DNA from: an uncultured Lachnospiraceae bacterium
Lineage (GTDB): Bacteria; Bacillota; Clostridia; Lachnospirales; Lachnospiraceae
DNA length: 20,840 bases
Reading direction: 5' to 3'
NCBI GenBank assembly: GCA_910588565.1
Contig: CAJUPF010000054.1
Coordinates: 1-20,840, forward strand
The notes below the pieces were generated by a model. The model saw only the letters and a program-made list of their open reading frames with translations, was not told the origin of the DNA and searched no databases. How positions within the stretch are numbered: the first letter of the stretch is position 1; each line of letters starts with the position of its first letter. The translations under genes were made by a program, and so were the position numbers. Shown piece after piece: positions 8,220 through 14,528 of the stretch.

Positions 8220-8924
8220 CTACGCTTCCCCCTGCCCTGCTGCCGGAACTTTTAACAGCAGCAGCGCCTGATATGCCGCTTCCTGCTCTGCCGCTTTTTT
8301 GGTATGCCCACTTCCTGTTCCAATCGGCTTATCGCCAATCCGTACCTCCACAGTAAAACTTTTATTATGATCCGGCCCGCTTTCTTCGAGCAGCCGGTAA
8401 TTCAGCAGTTCGTCATAATTTCCCTGAACAAACTCCTGCAGGATAGTCTTGCTATCATAAAAGAGCTTTTTGTGTTCGATATCCGTAAGAATAAATTTCA
8501 GGATAAACTCTTTTGCATTAGTAAAACCACCATCCAGATAAATTGCCCCGATAACCGCTTCCAAAGCGTCGGACAAAATGGATTTGCGCTTACGTCCTCC
8601 GGTAAGTTCTTCCCCTCTTCCAAGTGAAATAAACTCTCCAAGACGCAGCTGCGGCGTACATCCTGCCAGTGTGGGTTCGCATACCAGGCTGGCGCGAAGC
8701 TTCGTCAGATCTCCTTCTGACAGCTCCGGATAGCTGGAGTACAAAAATTCACTGGATACCACCTCAAGCACGGCATCCCCCAGAAATTCCAGCCGTTCGT
8801 TATCTGAATGCTTTTTCATATGCTTTTCATTGGCATAAGAGCTATGGATCAGCGCCTGGCGCAGCAGGCCGGGCTTTTGAAACTGATAGCCGATTATCGT
8901 TTGAAATTCTTCTAATTTGTTCAT
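8220..8924 (-). CDS. rnc: ribonuclease III
   Basis: A 234-residue double-strand-specific endoribonuclease for rRNA and mRNA processing. The signature NERLEFLGD spans 42-50 and supplies metal ligands E46 and D50. SDALEAVIGA supplies D119 and E122, so all four catalytic acidic residues are present. The C-terminal dsRNA-binding domain (about 158-225) contains KTILQEFVQ and GTGSGHTKKAAEQEAA. GGAGG lies 6 bases before the ATG. It is 115 bases downstream of acpP with a possible hairpin in the gap, and 3 bases upstream of smc. Length and motifs are standard. Confidence 0.97.
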   Translation of the reverse strand: MNKLEEFQTIIGYQFQKPGLLRQALIHSSYANEKHMKKHSDNERLEFLGDAVLEVVSSEFLYSSYPELSEGDLTKLRASLVCEPTLAGCTPQLRLGEFISLGRGEELTGGRKRKSILSDALEAVIGAIYLDGGFTNAKEFILKFILTDIEHKKLFYDSKTILQEFVQGNYDELLNYRLLEESGPDHNKSFTVEVRIGDKPIGTGSGHTKKAAEQEAAYQALLLLKVPAAGQGEA

Positions 8925-8975
8925 CTGTTCCTCCGTTATAAAAATATCTCAAACATCTGCCGAAAAAGCAGACGA

Positions 8976-9022
8976 GGGGAGCTTCCGGAAACACTGCAAA
9001 AACAGCCTTCCAAAACCTCCCC
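8976..9022 (-). other. imperfect hairpin in the acpP-rnc leader
   Basis: GGGGAG (minus strand, 9022-9017) can pair with CTCCCC (8981-8976), with stacked inner GGAA/TTCC and CTG/CAG pairs around a T5 loop. It lies between the acpP stop and the rnc start. It might be an RNA processing site, possibly cut by RNase III itself as in the known autoregulation of E. coli rnc. The pairing is imperfect and may be chance. Confidence 0.3.
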
Positions 9023-9039
9023 TGCACCTGATTTCCCAT

Positions 9040-9270
9040 CTAGTTGATAGCTGCTTTAATCCGCTCCGCTGCATCTGCAACCGTAACAATTTTTTCTGCC
9101 TCTTCATTTGGGATCTCAATGTCAAATTCTTCTTCAATCCCCATGATAATCTGAAAGATATCCAGAGAATCCGCGCCAAGATCGTCTACAAAGGTCGTCT
9201 CCAGTGTGATTTCCTCTGCGTCTACATTTAACACCTCTGCAATAATCTGCTTTAATTTTTCCAGTTCCAT
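9040..9270 (-). CDS. acpP: acyl carrier protein
   Basis: The 76-residue acidic, all-helical protein carries growing acyl chains on 4'-phosphopantetheine during type II fatty acid synthesis. The attachment site is S35 in GADSLD (32-37). The helix-II region IFQIIMGIEEEFDIEIP is typical. GGAAG lies 7 bases before the ATG. It starts 14 bases after plsX ends; PlsX takes acyl groups from acyl-ACP, so the pairing is functional as well as positional. Length and composition are standard. Confidence 0.97.
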   Translation of the reverse strand: MELEKLKQIIAEVLNVDAEEITLETTFVDDLGADSLDIFQIIMGIEEEFDIEIPNEEAEKIVTVADAAERIKAAIN

Positions 9271-9284
9271 ACTCTTCTTCCTTT

Positions 9285-10307
9285 CTACTTCTCCCCTTCG
9301 GCAGAGTTTATAATATTGTTTTTTATTTTACCATTGATATCCTGCTCTTTAAAGGTTACGCACTGAATAATGGAATTTTTTACCTCGGCTGCTTTTGCGC
9401 TGCCGTGGGTCTTGACGACAAGACCGTTTAATCCCAGTAATGGCGCTCCTCCGTAGGCTGATGCATCAAAGGATTTCATAGTTTTTTTGAGGGCCGGTTT
9501 GATTAACAGCGCGCCGATTTTGCTGCGCAGGCTGCTAAGCAGGCCCTTTTTTACGACGCTTAAAAGCGTGCTGCTTAAGCCTTCGTATAATTTTAGTATT
9601 ACATTTCCGGTAAATGCCTCGCAGACGATGACGTCTGCGGCTCCACTTGGAATCTCCCTGGCTTCTATGCTGCCTGTAAAGTGGATGTCTTTGCATTCTT
9701 TTAACAGAGGAAACGTCTCTTTGACCAGGGCATTCCCCTTTTCTTCTTCCGCCCCGATATTGACAATGGCAACCCGCGGATGGCTGATTCCTACGACATG
9801 TTCCATATAGATCGAGCCCATCCTGGCGAACTGCAGCAGATGAGACGGCCTTGCATCTACATTGGCGCCGCAGTCAATTAACAGGGATACGCCATTTTTC
9901 GTGGGAATCAGAGGCGCTAAGGGCGGCCGTTCGATTCCTTTGATCCGTCCTACGATGACCTGTCCTCCTACAAGGATCGCGCCGGAACTGCCAGCGGATA
10001 CAAATGCGTCCGCTTCCTGTTGTTTTACCATATTCATACCGACTACGATTGATGACTGCTTTTTTTTACGGATGGCCATCACCGGGGGTTCTGCCGTTTC
10101 TATCACTTCTTGCGCATGGATCACCGTAATCTGCTTCGCGGAATATGTGTATTTCGCAAGCTCCTGTTTTACCGCGTCTTCTTTGCCAATCAGCAGGACA
10201 TGTATGTCCCCGCGCGTATTTACGGCATCCACGGCGCCTTTTACAATTTCCTGTGGCGCGTGATCGCCGCCCATTGCATCCACAGCTATTCTGATACTTC
10301 CCTGCAT
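9285..10307 (-). CDS. plsX: phosphate acyltransferase PlsX
   Basis: A 340-residue enzyme that converts acyl-ACP and phosphate to acyl-phosphate, the substrate of PlsY, so linking fatty-acid and phospholipid synthesis. It acts at the inner face of the membrane. Motifs are IAVDAMGGDHAP near the N-terminus, FVSAGSSGAILVGG in the middle, LIDCGANVDA, and CEAFTGNVILK with SAYGGAPLLG in the C-terminal half. AAGGAGGA lies 6 bases before the ATG. It is the first gene of the minus-strand block and has its own promoter candidate just upstream. The MITE-like insertion ends 15 bp beyond the -35 box. Confidence 0.97.
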   Translation of the reverse strand: MQGSIRIAVDAMGGDHAPQEIVKGAVDAVNTRGDIHVLLIGKEDAVKQELAKYTYSAKQITVIHAQEVIETAEPPVMAIRKKKQSSIVVGMNMVKQQEADAFVSAGSSGAILVGGQVIVGRIKGIERPPLAPLIPTKNGVSLLIDCGANVDARPSHLLQFARMGSIYMEHVVGISHPRVAIVNIGAEEEKGNALVKETFPLLKECKDIHFTGSIEAREIPSGAADVIVCEAFTGNVILKLYEGLSSTLLSVVKKGLLSSLRSKIGALLIKPALKKTMKSFDASAYGGAPLLGLNGLVVKTHGSAKAAEVKNSIIQCVTFKEQDINGKIKNNIINSAEGEK

Positions 10308-10354
10308 AATTCTTCCTCCTTGTATGCGGCAGCCTGACTGTCTAAACTGTTACA

Positions 10355-10383
10355 AATATACTATATCTCATACAAGAAATCAA
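10355..10383 (-). promoter_or_regulatory. candidate sigma-A promoter of the plsX operon
   Basis: -35 TTGATT (10383-10378) and -10 TATATT (10360-10355) are separated by exactly 17 bp. The -35 box overlaps the stop codon that the upstream hydrolase gene would use without the MITE (TGA at 10382-10380). Transcription would begin about 40 bases before the plsX start. Confidence 0.55.
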
Positions 10384-10390
10384 GACTGCG

Positions 10391-10582
10391 TTTGCCGGGT
10401 TACATTTCACACCCACACCAGTTTTAGCGAATATTTCGTATCATCTGGTGTGAAATGCAACGGGCAGCCGTCCATTGAAAGTTGCCTGACGACAAGGGAC
10501 GGCTGCCATCCCTTGTTTTATGTATCGGCCCATCGCCAGTCAGCGGAGTGACTGGCGTGGGTGTGAAATGCAACTTTGCCGG
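10391..10582. repeat. 8-bp target site duplication flanking the MITE-like element
   Basis: TTTGCCGG occurs at 10391-10398 and again at 10575-10582, directly abutting the two terminal inverted repeats. An exact 8-bp direct repeat in this position is the standard footprint of a transposition event. Confidence 0.85.
10399..10574. mobile_element. 176-bp MITE-like non-coding element with 18-bp TIRs
   Basis: The ends are GTTACATTTCACACCCAC (10399-10416) and GTGGGTGTGAAATGCAAC (10557-10574), inverted repeats with one mismatch, bordered by an 8-bp target duplication. A third copy of the end motif, CTGGTGTGAAATGCAAC (10445-10461), lies inside and can pair with the left end. The interior holds strong hairpins: an 11-bp GGCAGCCGTCC/GGACGGCTGCC pair (10463-10473, 10497-10507), an 8-bp ACAAGGGA/TCCCTTGT pair (10492-10499, 10509-10516), and a 9-bp CGCCAGTCA/TGACTGGCG pair (10534-10542, 10549-10557). 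There is no transposase frame, so it must be moved in trans. The IS family supplying the transposase is not identifiable here. Confidence 0.8.
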
Positions 10583-12264
10583 ATCAGCTCTGCCAGTTTC
10601 TCTGCCAGAATCGCATGGGCCTGCGGCATCAGATGAAGACAATCCGCTTCTGATGACCGGATATATTCTGCCGCATTCAAAAAGATACATCCTTTTTGCT
10701 CCGCAATCCGACGATACTGTTCGGGAAATTCCTTGGAACGGGCAACTGCATCTTCCTGAAACGATACGCCAAAAGGAGATTTGGCAATTCCCGCTCCAAG
10801 TTCCGGCGGTGATACCAGTATAATTTCAGGGATAAATCCCTGTTTCTCCTTTGTAAATGTCTGTATCACATCTACTAATACACCCGCCCCCTCTGCAATC
10901 TCTTTTGCGGAAGCATGAAATACTTCTTTTAAATCATTACTGCCAAGCATCAAAATTACGATATCTATGGGCTTATGGGTATTCAGGCAGGGTTTCAGAT
11001 AATCAAGCCCTCGCTTCCATTCCTCCGATGGATCCTCAAAAATCGTCGTCCGGCCGTTACAGCCCTCCTCTATCACCCGATAGCCCTCTCCCAAAAGCTT
11101 CCCAAGCCGTCCTGTCCATCTGATATCAGCCGGATACCTAAGCCCGTCCAAAGGGCTGTATCCATACGTATTTGAATCGCCATAGCAGAGTATGGATACT
11201 GTGCCCGCAGGCTTTGTTCCCCCTTTTGGCACGCCTGCATCGTCATCTATACCAGCCGGGAAACATACTTTCTGGCGTTCGGCCTCTTTTACTGTTTTTA
11301 CCATGTATTCCATTGCTTCAGCCGGATAGCTCCCGGCAGCAGTTTCCCCTGTCAGCATAACTGCAGACGCCCCGTCGCACACTGCATTATAAATATCCGA
11401 TACTTCAGCCCTGGTAGGAACTTTTGACCGTTCCATAGACGCCAGCATCTGCGTCACAACCATAAAGTCCCTGTTTTTCTGCCTGCATTTTCGGGCAATT
11501 ATTTTCTGCACGCGCGGAAGCTCCCAAAGGGGAACGGCATTCCCCAGATCTCCTCTTGCAATCACTACCATATCCGCTCCGGCAATAATTTCATCCAGCG
11601 CTTCCATTCCGGCCTGGTTTTCGATTTTTGCATAAATTTTTACAGTATCCAGGCCATTTTCTTTGAGCGCCGCCCGCAGACAGTCCAAATCCCGGCTTCC
11701 CCGCACAAAAGGAAGCATAACGCCTGTAACGCCGTATTTTGCCGCAAGGGAGATATTCGTCCTGTCTTCCAGGGATAAAGTCGGATGATCCACTTCAATT
11801 CCAGGCAGGGCGATGCTCTTTTTGGGCTGCAAAAGGCCTCCTCTGCATACGGTACAGCGAATCCGCTCTTTTTGAATATCTTCCGCTGTTAACAGAATTT
11901 TCCCGTCGTCCAGCAAAATAATCTGTCCGCTGGCAATATAAGGAAACAACTCCCGCGAGATCGGAATAACCGGCTCATCTGATGAAATACCCAGGCAGAC
12001 AGTCTCTCCTTCCTGTAACATAATGCCTTCCGGCTGCTGCGCAAAGTTTCCGATTCTCTGTTCCGGCCCCTGCAAATCAATCAGCAACTGCGGCGTTCTT
12101 CCTGCCAGCTTGGCTGCGGCATGGATATGCGCAATCCACTCTTTTGCCTCCTCTAAAGAACTATGCGATGCATTCAGCCGGATTCCCGTCATGCCTGCCC
12201 GAAACATACGGGTCAGGGTTTCTATCGTTTCACAGGCCGGCCCTATCGTTCCATATAATTCCAT
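10540..12264 (-). CDS. pyruvate kinase-like domain fused to SGNH/GDSL hydrolase; C-terminus altered by MITE
   Basis: The frame encodes 574 residues from the ATG at 12264, with AAGGAA 6 bases upstream; the more distal TTG at 12270 abuts that site and is unsuitable. Residues 1-336 are the pyruvate kinase A and B domains: RLNASHS (R29, N31, S33), DLQGPEQR (D63, R70, the usual Lys being Gln65), LLDDGK, AKIENQAG (K213, E215), ARGDLG (D239), VTQML (T271) and AVMLTGETAAGSYP. The usual C-terminal pyruvate kinase domain is absent. After a Gly/Asp-rich linker (about 338-355), residues 356-563 form an SGNH hydrolase: YGDSNTYG (S364 nucleophile), CNGRTT (G404), LGSND (N443) and DCLH (D541, H544). It has no signal peptide and is probably cytosolic. 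The last 11 residues and stop come from the MITE. Substrates are unknown. Confidence 0.85.
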   Translation of the reverse strand: MELYGTIGPACETIETLTRMFRAGMTGIRLNASHSSLEEAKEWIAHIHAAAKLAGRTPQLLIDLQGPEQRIGNFAQQPEGIMLQEGETVCLGISSDEPVIPISRELFPYIASGQIILLDDGKILLTAEDIQKERIRCTVCRGGLLQPKKSIALPGIEVDHPTLSLEDRTNISLAAKYGVTGVMLPFVRGSRDLDCLRAALKENGLDTVKIYAKIENQAGMEALDEIIAGADMVVIARGDLGNAVPLWELPRVQKIIARKCRQKNRDFMVVTQMLASMERSKVPTRAEVSDIYNAVCDGASAVMLTGETAAGSYPAEAMEYMVKTVKEAERQKVCFPAGIDDDAGVPKGGTKPAGTVSILCYGDSNTYGYSPLDGLRYPADIRWTGRLGKLLGEGYRVIEEGCNGRTTIFEDPSEEWKRGLDYLKPCLNTHKPIDIVILMLGSNDLKEVFHASAKEIAEGAGVLVDVIQTFTKEKQGFIPEIILVSPPELGAGIAKSPFGVSFQEDAVARSKEFPEQYRRIAEQKGCIFLNAAEYIRSSEADCLHLMPQAHAILAEKLAELIRQSCISHPRQSLR

Positions 12265-12321
12265 AAACAATTCCTTTCTGGTCCATCGTACTCTAATATT
12301 CTTTTCTTATCCGCCTTTCTG

Positions 12322-13041
12322 TCACTCATCCAACAGCCGCTTTAACATATAATCCCGGTTATTGATAAACATCTCCATCACCTGATAACTGTCCGTTTCT
12401 TCATATGAAACTGTATGCAGCCTTCCTTTGTCAAAGGATAAAATTTCCGCTCCCGGCAGTCCCAGTAAAATCGGAGAATGGCTGGCAATCAGAAACTGGG
12501 CTCCCTGTCCGGAAAGCCGGTATACCTCAAGCAGCAGCGACAACTGCCTCTGCGGCGAAAGAGCTGCCTCCGGCTCATCAAGGATGTATATTCCGTCCGC
12601 TTTCAGATAGTTCTGCGCAATTGCAAAAAAACTTTCCCCATGTGATTTTTCATGCAGTTTCATAGAGGGATGCTTTACATCCACATACTCCATCTCTTTG
12701 GTCGCTACATTATAAAAACTCTCCGCCCGCAGAAAATATCCCGTCCGGCATTTACGATATCCCCTTCCCAGCGTAACCGCGTCGCAGAGCTCAGAATGAG
12801 AATCATAAGTAGAAAAGCTGTAATTTTTTGTTCCGCCTTCCGGATTAAAGCCATAAGCAACGGCCACAGCTTCTAACAACGTCGATTTCCCTGTACCGTT
12901 TTCTCCAACAAAAAAAGTAACCGGACAAGCCAAAGGAATCGACTGCACTCCCTGGATTGCCTCGATTTCCCGCAAATAGCTGTCCTGCGAAATGCGCTTC
13001 CAGTCTATTTCAATATTCCGTATAAACAAATTGTGTTCCAT
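12322..13041 (-). CDS. small AAA/ABC-type ATPase (RecF/OLD-like single domain)
   Basis: The protein has 239 residues from the ATG at 13041, preceded by GAGGG at 6 bases; an in-frame ATG four codons earlier (13053) has a weaker site. It has Walker A GENGTGKST (46-54), a signature-like SHGES (133-137), Walker B YILDEPEAALS (152-162) and an H-loop SHSPIL (187-192). This is the layout of predicted single-domain ATPases near COG3910, related to SMC/RecF/ABC heads, with no transmembrane or transporter segment. It lies 57 bases upstream of the kinase-hydrolase gene on the same strand, with no terminator seen, so cotranscription is possible. The cellular role is unknown; similar ATPases occur alone or in defence modules, but no partner of that kind is visible here. 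Confidence 0.85.
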   Translation of the reverse strand: MEHNLFIRNIEIDWKRISQDSYLREIEAIQGVQSIPLACPVTFFVGENGTGKSTLLEAVAVAYGFNPEGGTKNYSFSTYDSHSELCDAVTLGRGYRKCRTGYFLRAESFYNVATKEMEYVDVKHPSMKLHEKSHGESFFAIAQNYLKADGIYILDEPEAALSPQRQLSLLLEVYRLSGQGAQFLIASHSPILLGLPGAEILSFDKGRLHTVSYEETDSYQVMEMFINNRDYMLKRLLDE

Positions 13042-13112
13042 CTCAACCCTCATGAAAAATCATTCTGCCGCAGCTATACCCAAACCGTTCCGTTTCTATA
13101 CCAACTGCTACC

Positions 13113-13141
13113 ATCTTATCATTTCTAAATCATAGATTCAA
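13113..13141 (-). promoter_or_regulatory. candidate promoter for the ATPase gene
   Basis: -35 TTGAAT (13141-13136) and -10 TAAGAT (13118-13113) on the minus strand are separated by 17 bp, each 4 of 6 to consensus. It is divergent from, and 11 bp away from, the promoter of the SPFH operon. Confidence 0.4.
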
Positions 13142-13152
13142 GAAATTTTCTC

Positions 13153-13181
13153 TTGCCATACTGATATTTATATGATATTAT
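13153..13181 (+). promoter_or_regulatory. sigma-A promoter of the SPFH-RHH operon
   Basis: -35 TTGCCA (13153-13158) and -10 TATTAT (13176-13181) are each 5 of 6 to consensus, with exactly 17 bp between them. The start would fall near 13188, about 47 bases before the SPFH start codon. The promoter is overlaid by the TGATAT repeats. Confidence 0.7.
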
Positions 13182-13194
13182 TTTGATATCAAAA
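13162..13194. promoter_or_regulatory. candidate operator: three TGATAT repeats at 11-bp period plus 14-bp palindrome
   Basis: TGATAT occurs at 13162-13167, 13173-13178 and 13184-13189, each exactly 11 bp from the next. The last copy lies within the perfect palindrome TTTTGATATCAAAA (13181-13194). Together they cover the spacer, the -10 box and the start region of the SPFH-RHH promoter, where a bound repressor would block transcription. The RHH protein of the same operon is the obvious candidate, by inference only. Confidence 0.45.
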
Positions 13195-13234
13195 AGATTT
13201 CCCTTGCGGGATACAGTGAAAGGAGTTGTTTTTT

Positions 13235-14230
13235 ATGAAAGAAAAAATTTTAACAACCAGGAAAAACGGCATGGCGGTCTTATTATTGTCTATATTGATT
13301 TATGCCGCCGCAATTGCGGGAACGATTTATGGAAGTATGCTTCTGGAAGAAGGGAAAAATCCCGCTTTATTTTCCATTTGCCTAACCCTGCTGTGCATCA
13401 CATGGCTGCTTTGGCCAGGACTTAAGGTTTTAAAACCGCAGGAAGCCCTGGTACTCACACTGTTTGGAAAATACATCGGGACGCTGAAAGAGCCGGGATT
13501 CTATTTTGTCAACCCGTTCTGTTCCGCCGTTAATCCGGCCTCCAAGACAAAACTAAGCCAAAGCGGAGACGTCAGAACAAAGAAATCGGCAGAGGGAATG
13601 GAATTAGAAGCTCCGACAAAAAAGCTCTCCCTAAAAATCATGACACTGAACAACAGCCGCCAGAAAATCAACGACTGCCTCGGAAACCCGGTAGAAATTG
13701 GAATCGCTGTTACCTGGCGCATTGCCAATACGGCAAAAGCAGTATTTAATGTGGATAATTATAAAGAATTTTTATCCTTGCAGTGTGACAGCGCCCTGCG
13801 GAATATTGTACGGCTGTATCCCTATGATGTGGCGCCAAATGTCGATACGACCGGAGATGGCATTGCAGATGAAGGAAGCCTCAGAGGCTCCAGTGAAACC
13901 GTAGCGACCCGGATCAAAAATGAAATCCAGGACAAGGTAACAGAAGCCGGGCTCGAAATCATTGAAGCCCGGATCACCTACCTGGCATACGCACCGGAAA
14001 TCGCAGCCGTCATGCTGCAAAGGCAGCAGGCTTCCGCTGTGATTGACGCAAGAAAAATGATTGTAGATGGGGCCGTAGGCATGGTAGAGATGGCGTTAGA
14101 CCGTTTGAATGAGAAACATATTGTAGAATTGGATGAGGAGCGAAAGGCTGCAATGGTTTCCAATCTGCTTGTGGTTCTCTGCGGCAATCATGATGCACAG
14201 CCTGTCGTTAATTCGGGCAGTCTCTATTAA
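13235..14230 (+). CDS. SPFH/band 7 domain membrane protein
   Basis: The protein has 331 residues from the ATG at 13235, with AGGAG 9 bases upstream (13221-13225); the TTG at 13226 abuts that site and was not used. A basic N-terminus is followed by two hydrophobic helices (about 12-36 and 43-61), then an SPFH/band 7 domain starting at GLKVLKPQEALVLTLFGKY. Later parts include EIGIAVTWRI, ALRNIVRLYPYD and a long helix with KNEIQDKVTEAGLEIIEARITYLAYAPEIA, as in slipin/prohibitin-like proteins. Such proteins oligomerise on membranes and organise microdomains or chaperone membrane proteins. The gene is followed after 2 bases by an RHH protein, a pairing I recall from other Firmicutes. Specific function is unknown. 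Confidence 0.9.
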   Translation: MKEKILTTRKNGMAVLLLSILIYAAAIAGTIYGSMLLEEGKNPALFSICLTLLCITWLLWPGLKVLKPQEALVLTLFGKYIGTLKEPGFYFVNPFCSAVNPASKTKLSQSGDVRTKKSAEGMELEAPTKKLSLKIMTLNNSRQKINDCLGNPVEIGIAVTWRIANTAKAVFNVDNYKEFLSLQCDSALRNIVRLYPYDVAPNVDTTGDGIADEGSLRGSSETVATRIKNEIQDKVTEAGLEIIEARITYLAYAPEIAAVMLQRQQASAVIDARKMIVDGAVGMVEMALDRLNEKHIVELDEERKAAMVSNLLVVLCGNHDAQPVVNSGSLY

Positions 14231-14232
14231 AT

Positions 14233-14433
14233 ATGGCAGATAACAAGAAAAAACAAGTTCCTCTCCGGCTGTCTCCAAAGCTTTATGACGCCATTGCAGC
14301 CTGGGCGGAAGATGACTTTCGCTCCATCAACGGGCAAATAGAATATCTGCTGACCGAATGCGTACGCCAGAGGAAGAAAAACGGCAAGTACGTATCGGAC
14401 GAGATTGATGTTCCGCCAGAGTTAGACATCTAA
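14233..14433 (+). CDS. Arc-type ribbon-helix-helix DNA-binding protein
   Basis: The 66-residue protein begins MADNKKKQVPLRLSPKLYDAI. The short basic strand KQVPLRLS, then helix PKLYDAIAAWAEDD, turn FRSINGQ and helix IEYLLTECVRQRKK are the ribbon-helix-helix layout of Arc/MetJ-type proteins, which dimerise and place the paired strand in the DNA major groove. The ATG lies 2 bases after the SPFH stop, so translation is probably coupled. An acidic tail follows (SDEIDVPPELDI). RHH proteins commonly repress their own operon, and the promoter upstream carries a suitable repeat array. Annotation pipelines sometimes misname these proteins. Confidence 0.85.
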   Translation: MADNKKKQVPLRLSPKLYDAIAAWAEDDFRSINGQIEYLLTECVRQRKKNGKYVSDEIDVPPELDI

Positions 14434-14454
14434 TTTGCAAATATAAGTTTTCCC

Positions 14455-14499
14455 CCAAAAAAAGCAGCCACAGTTTAAAACTATGGCTGCTCTCTTTTT
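14455..14499. terminator. bidirectional rho-independent terminator
   Basis: The arms AGCAGCCA (14463-14470) and TGGCTGCT (14484-14491) enclose an inner AGTTT/AAACT stem. On the plus strand the hairpin is followed by CTCTTTTT. On the minus strand the A tract at 14456-14463 gives a run of T. It serves both the SPFH-RHH operon and the convergent glycosidase gene. Confidence 0.85.
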
Positions 14500-14528
14500 C
14501 ATTGCCAGACAGCGTTCAGGAAATCACC

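Noticed and set aside
10534..10557. 9-bp perfect hairpin as terminator of the kinase-hydrolase gene
   Set aside because: No T tract follows on the minus strand. It is better explained as internal structure of the mobile element.
10482..10823. Plus-strand frame starting inside the MITE
   Set aside because: Most of it is antisense to the SGNH hydrolase domain, and it has no ribosome binding site; not a transposase.
11200..11260. Frameshift or missed stop joining pyruvate kinase and SGNH genes artificially
   Set aside because: The frame is continuous through a short linker, and no internal ATG with a ribosome binding site was noticed before the SGNH domain. A sequencing error cannot be wholly excluded without reads.
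12322..14433. Phage-defence system made of the ATPase, SPFH and RHH genes
   Set aside because: The ATPase is divergent from the SPFH operon, and no nuclease, toxin or other effector is present; the evidence is too thin.
14233..14433. Antitoxin of a toxin-antitoxin pair
   Set aside because: RHH proteins can be antitoxins, but the coupled partner is a long SPFH membrane protein, not a small toxin, and no small toxin gene is adjacent.
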